Positions 59,947 to 64,000 of a stretch of 64,000 nucleotides of DNA are shown in pieces. The stretch comes from Bacteroidales bacterium WCE2008 (GTDB lineage Bacteria > Bacteroidota > Bacteroidia > Bacteroidales > UBA932): contig FUZM01000002.1 in assembly GCA_900167925.1 (NCBI GenBank), positions 470,244 to 534,243 on the forward strand, read 5' to 3'. A model generated the notes under the pieces. It saw only the letters and a program-made list of their open reading frames with translations, had not been told where the DNA came from and did not search any database. Each line of letters begins with the position of its first letter. Within the stretch, counting starts at the first letter, position 1. The translations under genes were made by a program, and so were the position numbers.

Positions 59947-61878
59947 CTACTCAAGCTCTTTTTTCATAGTATCATGGAGCCAAGCGCCGAACTCCTCGAG
60001 CTTCATTGACCCCTTGTCTTCTCCTTCCATGCGGACTGAGACTGTGCCCTCGTTCATTTCCTTCTCACCCACAATCACGATTACAGGGACCCTGAGCAGA
60101 GCAATTTCGCGGATCCTCTTGCCGAGAGTCTCATTCCGATCATCTACGGAAACGCGAATATCGGAATTATTCAGCAAATCACAAACTTTTTTTGCATAAT
60201 CCGCATATTTTTCGCTGACTGGCAGCACTTTGACCTGATCAGGAGCGAGCCAGAGAGGCAGATGACCGGCAGTATGTTCGAGCAGGACGGCGGTAAATCT
60301 TTCGATGGAACCGAACGGAGCCCTGTGGATCATGACCGGACGTTTCTTCGATCCGTCAGCATCCGTATATTCAAGCTGGAACCTCTCAGGAAGGTTATAG
60401 TCTACCTGGATTGTACCGAGCTGCCACTTTCTTCCGATGGCATCTTTCACCATGAAGTCAAGCTTAGGACCATAGAATGCAGCCTCGCCGTATTCGGTAA
60501 CTGTAGGAAGTCCCTTCTCTGCGGCTGATTCGATGATGGCTGCCTCTGCCTTGTCCCAGTTCTCTTCACTTCCGATGTATTTCTCTCTGTTGACTTTGTC
60601 GCGGAGGGAAATCTGGGCTGTATAGTTGTCGAAACCGAAGATCCTGAATACATAGAGGATCAGGTCGATCACTTTCTTGAATTCATCCTTGAGCTGGTCA
60701 GGACGCACGAACATATGGGCATCGTCCTGGGTGAAGCTGCGGACACGGGTAAGTCCGTGGAGCTCGCCGCTCTGCTCATAACGGTAAACGGTACCGAACT
60801 CAGCGAAGCGGATAGGAAGATCCTTGTATGACCTCGGAGAAGAACGGAAGATTTCGCAGTGGTGAGGGCAGTTCATCGGCTTGAGCATGTACTCCTCGCC
60901 TTCCTGCGGGGTGTGGATCGGCTGGAATGAATCCTTGCCGTATTTTGCATAGTGGCCAGATGTCACATAAAGATTCTTGCTTCCGATGTGAGGGGTCACT
61001 ACAGGGAGGTATCCGTACTCGTCGAGTTTCCTGCGGAGGAATGACTCAAGCTGGTATCTCATGACGGCGCCGCGTGGGAGCCACAATGGAAGGCCTGCGC
61101 CGACTCTCTGGGAGAACATGAAAAGTTCCATCTCCTTTCCGAGCTTGCGGTGGTCTCTCTTCTTGGCCTCTTCGAGGACTACGAGATATTCATCGAGCAT
61201 CGACTTCTTAGGGAAGGTGATACCATATATACGGGTAAGCTGGCCACGCTTTTCGTCGCCTCTCCAGTATGCACCGGCAATGGCGGTAAGCTTGACAGCT
61301 TTGATAACTTCTGTGTTCATGAGGTGCGGACCACGGCAAAGATCGGTGAATGCACCGTTCTCGTAGTATGTAATCGTACCGTCTTCAAGCTCGCTGATGA
61401 GCTCGCATTTGTACTGGTCGCCCTTCTCTTCGAAATGCTTCATCGCCTCGGCCTTTGAGACGTCGATTCTCTTGAAGGCCTGTTTCTCACGCGCGAGTTC
61501 AAGCATTTTCTTTTCGATTTTCGGGAGGTCGCTGTCTGAGATCTGAGCGCCTGCAAGATCCACGTCATAGTAGAATCCGTTCTCCACAGCCGGACCGATA
61601 CCGAATTTGACGCCAGGATAAAGGGCTTCGAGAGCCTCTGCCATAAGATGCGAAGACGAGTGCCAGAATACCCTCTTGCCATCTTCGTCCTCCCACTTGA
61701 GCAGCTGCACAGTGGCGTCCTCTGTAATAGGCCTGGTGAGGTCCATTACCGTGTCATTAACCTTTGCGGCCAATACGTCGGCTGCAAGTCTCGGGCTGAT
61801 GCTCTGTGCAATTTCGTAGCTGGTCACTCCACTTTCATAGGACCTTGTGCTACCGTCTGGGAATGTGATTTTGATCAT
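59947..61878 (-). CDS. thrS: Threonyl-tRNA synthetase
   Basis: This 643-residue class II synthetase has an N-terminal TGS domain (I-T-F-P-D-G-S), the editing domain with [10 protein letters not shown] at about 75 and C-R-G-P-H at about 180, the catalytic core with M-N-C-P-H-H and [12 protein letters not shown], and the C-terminal anticodon-binding domain. All editing and zinc residues appear present. It precedes infC by 43 nt. A leader of about 90 nt contains a hairpin and a tiny open frame. Confidence 0.97.
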   Translation of the reverse strand: MIKITFPDGSTRSYESGVTSYEIAQSISPRLAADVLAAKVNDTVMDLTRPITEDATVQLLKWEDEDGKRVFWHSSSHLMAEALEALYPGVKFGIGPAVENGFYYDVDLAGAQISDSDLPKIEKKMLELAREKQAFKRIDVSKAEAMKHFEEKGDQYKCELISELEDGTITYYENGAFTDLCRGPHLMNTEVIKAVKLTAIAGAYWRGDEKRGQLTRIYGITFPKKSMLDEYLVVLEEAKKRDHRKLGKEMELFMFSQRVGAGLPLWLPRGAVMRYQLESFLRRKLDEYGYLPVVTPHIGSKNLYVTSGHYAKYGKDSFQPIHTPQEGEEYMLKPMNCPHHCEIFRSSPRSYKDLPIRFAEFGTVYRYEQSGELHGLTRVRSFTQDDAHMFVRPDQLKDEFKKVIDLILYVFRIFGFDNYTAQISLRDKVNREKYIGSEENWDKAEAAIIESAAEKGLPTVTEYGEAAFYGPKLDFMVKDAIGRKWQLGTIQVDYNLPERFQLEYTDADGSKKRPVMIHRAPFGSIERFTAVLLEHTAGHLPLWLAPDQVKVLPVSEKYADYAKKVCDLLNNSDIRVSVDDRNETLGKRIREIALLRVPVIVIVGEKEMNEGTVSVRMEGEDKGSMKLEEFGAWLHDTMKKELE

Positions 61879-61968
61879 ATCTTTACTTTACTAAAATCAA
61901 TTGGACTGACCAGTAGTTACATACCAAGTACTTGAACTTGGCCAGCCATATTATTAGTTATTATACAT
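61879..61968 (-). promoter_or_regulatory. thrS leader with hairpin and 10-codon ORF
   Basis: Between the -7 box and the thrS ATG lie an open frame of ten codons (61917-61949, reading M-A-G-Q-V-Q-V-L-G-M) and an inverted repeat CCAAGT / ACTTGG (61924-61929 and 61936-61941), which is inside that frame. Both are features that could control translation, but neither is proven, and no Thr codons are present. Confidence 0.35.
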
Positions 61969-61972
61969 TCTG

Positions 61973-62000
61973 CAAAGATAGCAAAAATTATGTATATTTG
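61973..62000. promoter_or_regulatory. Divergent -7 boxes of thrS (minus) and the DUF4199 gene (plus)
   Basis: TATCTTTG on the minus strand at 61973-61980 and TATATTTG on the plus strand at 61993-62000, both perfect. They are 12 bp apart and must compete for polymerase. Confidence 0.7.
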
Positions 62001-62022
62001 CAGATAATAAACAACCACAAAT

Positions 62023-62571
62023 ATGTCAGAGACAATTTCACCAAAGCATTTATGGCGCGAAGCCGGCATCGCAGGAATCGTGCTGGGAGGAGTAAGTATC
62101 GCTTACAGCCTGATCACCATGATTATACCGGCCGGAGTCGGAGGCGTGATGGGCAATCTTATGTTATCAATTCTGAGTTTCGCCATATGGGCGGCCAAAT
62201 TCATCGGCTGCATTATGCTGGTTAAATATTTCATGAAAAAGCTTGTCGCCAAGTACGATGAGGTAGACAATACGTCTACATTCAACTATGGTATGGCCAT
62301 GTCATTCCTTTCGGCTCTTATCGTGGCTGCGTTTATGCTTGCTGTCGCATCTAATATAGATACCGCCACGGTTACAGACTCTGTGATGCAGATGATGAAT
62401 TGGATTCTGGGTGGAGTCGATTCAAATACTCAGGCGGCTATGGAAGGAATTATTGATAATCTTCCGACTATATCATTCTTCTACAATCTGATTTATTGCT
62501 TCCTTTTCGGAACTCTGATTTCTTATATCTGGTCAAGAAGAATCCCTTCAAGGGATCCTTTTAAAGAGTAA
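62023..62571 (+). CDS. DUF4199 membrane protein
   Basis: This 182-residue protein has four likely membrane segments (about 15-37, 42-68, 90-110 and 150-170) and ends in R-R-I-P-S-R-D-P-F. The pattern S-P-K-H-L-W-R-E-A-G-I-A-G at the start and the segment layout fit DUF4199, a Bacteroidota inner-membrane family of unknown function that is usually next to a GT2 glycosyltransferase, as here. The GT2 gene starts one base after its stop. Confidence 0.82.
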   Translation: MSETISPKHLWREAGIAGIVLGGVSIAYSLITMIIPAGVGGVMGNLMLSILSFAIWAAKFIGCIMLVKYFMKKLVAKYDEVDNTSTFNYGMAMSFLSALIVAAFMLAVASNIDTATVTDSVMQMMNWILGGVDSNTQAAMEGIIDNLPTISFFYNLIYCFLFGTLISYIWSRRIPSRDPFKE

Positions 62572-62572
62572 T

Positions 62573-63535
62573 ATGGATTTCAAGAAAGACATATCTGTAA
62601 TAGTGCCGCTCCTCAATGAGAAGGAGTCGTTGCCGGAACTTACCTCGTGGATTGAGCGGGTGATGAAAGAGCATGGCTGGAGTTACGAGATCATAATGGT
62701 CGATGACGGCAGCCGTGACGGTTCGTGGGATACTATCATGGAACTCGCCGCCTCCAATCCGGATATCCATGGCATCTCTTTCCGCAGGAATTACGGCAAG
62801 TCGGCCGCACTTTTCTGCGGCTTCAAGGAGGCCTCCGGAAGGGTTGTCGTCACTATGGACGCCGACCTTCAGGATTCTCCTGACGAGATTCCGGAGATGT
62901 ACCGGATGGTAGTTGAAGACGGATATGACGTGGTTTCAGGCTGGAAGCAGCATCGTCAGGACAACAAGCTTACGAAGAACCTTCCTTCCAAGCTGTACAA
63001 TGCGACTGCGAGGCGTATCACCGGCATCAAGCTTCATGACATGAATTGCGGTATCAAGGCCTACCGCAACGAGGTCGTCAAGAATATAGAGGTATATGGC
63101 GAGATGCATAGGTATATTCCTTACCTTGCCAAGAATGCCGGGTTCGACAAGATTACAGAGAAGCCGGTGCATCATCAGAAGCGCAAATACGGAAAGAGCA
63201 AGTTCGGTCTGGAGCGCTTCGTCAACGGGTTCCTGGATCTTCTTAGCCTGTGGTTCCTGAGCGCTTTCGGCAAGAGGCCGATGCACTTCTTCGGTTTTAC
63301 CGGAATACTGATGTTCCTGATAGGCGGTATCATGGCCATCTGGATCATCGTGGAGAAGCTGATCCGTCAGGCCCACGGACTGAACTTCCGTGCTGTTACC
63401 GACCAGCCGCTGTTTTACCTCGCCCTCGTCGCCGTCCTTCTGGGAGCGATGTTCTTCCTGGCAGGTTTCCTCGGCGAGATGATTGCCCGCAGTTCCTCAG
63501 AACGCAACAGCTACAATATCCGCAGTCAGTTCTGA
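62573..63535 (+). CDS. GT2-family polyprenyl-phosphate glycosyltransferase
   Basis: This 320-residue enzyme has an N-terminal GT-A domain with V-I-V-P-L-L-N-E-K-E-S, V-D-D-G-S-R-D-G-S, F-R-R-N-Y-G-K-S-A-A and D-A-D-L-Q-D-S-P, then a late R-K-Y-G-K-S-K-F-G, and two C-terminal membrane segments (about 230-260 and 275-305). This is the DPM1/GtrB-type layout: transfer of a hexose from a nucleotide sugar to undecaprenyl phosphate on the cytoplasmic face. A strong terminator follows at 63555-63586. Confidence 0.92.
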   Translation: MDFKKDISVIVPLLNEKESLPELTSWIERVMKEHGWSYEIIMVDDGSRDGSWDTIMELAASNPDIHGISFRRNYGKSAALFCGFKEASGRVVVTMDADLQDSPDEIPEMYRMVVEDGYDVVSGWKQHRQDNKLTKNLPSKLYNATARRITGIKLHDMNCGIKAYRNEVVKNIEVYGEMHRYIPYLAKNAGFDKITEKPVHHQKRKYGKSKFGLERFVNGFLDLLSLWFLSAFGKRPMHFFGFTGILMFLIGGIMAIWIIVEKLIRQAHGLNFRAVTDQPLFYLALVAVLLGAMFFLAGFLGEMIARSSSERNSYNIRSQF

Positions 63536-63554
63536 TCACCGCATTATGACATCC

Positions 63555-63586
63555 AAGCCGGTCCGTTTCCTCGGGCCGGCTTTTTT
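63555..63586 (+). terminator. Intrinsic terminator of the DUF4199-GT2 operon
   Basis: AAGCCGGTCC (63555-63564) pairs with GGGCCGGCTT (63573-63582) with one G-U pair, eight-base loop, and six Ts. Confidence 0.9.
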
Positions 63587-64000
63587 CATTCTCTTCCCCC
63601 AGTCCAACGGCCGCGTGCCCTGCCTGCTTATGCCGCAGGCCTGCTGACGCAGGGTGCCGTCCCTCTGCTGCGTCCGGCTGACGGGCCGCCTCCGTCAGGT
63701 TCGGAAAAGCTGCTCAGTCGCTGTCGCCGCCTAAACGGCTAACTCAGTCCTTTTACGCCGCCATCGTCGCTTCGCTCGAAGCCGCCGTAACGTCCTTCAG
63801 ACACACGCCGTTCTTCACGGCGCCGACGGCCGCTCCCTCGCTCTCCGCTTTTCCTCAATTCCTCCGGCGTCTCCGCCACCCGTCCGCGACGGCAGCAAGC
63901 CGGCGGTGAAAAAATACGGTCGAGGGTGCAACAGCATGCCTCGTACTGTCCTCTGTGCCACATCCTTGCACCCTCATACGCAGAAATACACTGTCGAGGG
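63587..64000. other. G+C-rich non-coding tail with nested inverted repeats
   Basis: No frame here resembles a protein. Inverted repeats visible: CCCTGC (63618-63623) with GCAGGG (63649-63654), enclosing GCCTGC / GCAGGC; CTGACGG (63678-63684) with CCGTCAG (63692-63698); GAGGGTGCAA (63922-63931) with TTGCACCCTC (63966-63975). The octamer GTCGAGGG at 63919-63926 recurs at 63993-64000, where the window ends. The segment may be part of a repeated or mobile element that continues beyond the edge. Confidence 0.45.

Noticed and set aside
63739..63963. 74-codon minus-strand frame in the right tail
   Set aside because: It is Arg- and Gly-rich low-complexity sequence without a promoter, as expected from a chance frame in G+C-rich DNA.

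Overview
The window looks like a chromosomal segment of a Bacteroidales bacterium with a moderately high G+C content, probably gut-associated; the lineage is inferred and not proven. The signs are perfect or near-perfect Bacteroidota -7 promoter boxes (TAnnTTTG) in front of many genes, very little Shine-Dalgarno use, type V (FimA/Mfa1-like) fimbrial lipoproteins, and Bacteroidota-specific families (DUF4295, DUF4296, DUF4199, DUF3575).

Layout. 1-1.2 kb: 5' part of a Dcp-type M3 peptidase gene and a small zinc-ribbon gene (both minus). 1.6-9.8 kb: a short ssb gene, then a five-gene set of fimbrial lipoproteins (OmpA-like, pilin, FimB-type anchor, accessory subunit, large tip-like protein), with a 13-bp inverted repeat between pilin and anchor. 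9.9-12.6 kb: an unknown lipoprotein and an M49-like peptidase that lacks a zinc-binding His. 12.6-22.1 kb (minus): a surface-glycan and phosphonate locus. A class I aminotransferase, a cytidylyltransferase-PEP mutase fusion (Fom1 architecture), an iron-alcohol dehydrogenase fused to a LicD transferase, a GT4 glycosyltransferase and a Wzx-like flippase are joined almost without gaps, and gmd and fcl (GDP-L-fucose) lie just upstream. 22.2-34.5 kb (plus): SRP RNA, cdd, mnmA, tsaD, a flavoprotein, tamB, an RsmI-like methylase, mtaB and a PhnP-like hydrolase. 34.5-40.5 kb (minus): bactofilin, secA, recR, a sugar-kinase-like gene and an FKBP isomerase. 40.5-44.4 kb: TonB receptor, surface beta-propeller and PnuC permease (cofactor uptake). 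44.5-46.5 kb: fba, an A+T-rich orphan secreted protein, a 155-bp hairpin repeat and tRNA-Leu(CAG). 46.6-49.5 kb (minus): HEXXH lipoprotein, DUF3575 protein and a second FimB-type anchor. 49.7-61.9 kb (minus): thrS-infC-rpmI-rplT-lepB, rpmB-rpmG-DUF4295, and ftsY-pheT-DUF4296-amidohydrolase-radical SAM-deoC. 62-63.5 kb (plus): DUF4199 and a GT2 glycosyltransferase, then a G+C-rich non-coding tail with inverted repeats.

How the parts fit. The most notable system is the phosphonate locus. PEP mutase would make the C-P bond, the iron-alcohol dehydrogenase would reduce a phosphonoaldehyde to 2-hydroxyethylphosphonate, the HxGH cytidylyltransferase would activate it with CMP, and the LicD domain would place it on a glycan built by the GT4 enzyme and flipped by the Wzx-like protein. 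No phosphonopyruvate decarboxylase is present in the window; that gap, the coupled aminotransferase and the dehydrogenase-LicD fusion are what need testing. Other points of note are an AUC start codon for infC behind a strong Shine-Dalgarno, an ftsY promoter whose -33 box sits in the loop of the upstream terminator, a near-leaderless TonB receptor gene, and a metalloprotease-like lipoprotein coupled to fimbrial accessory genes.
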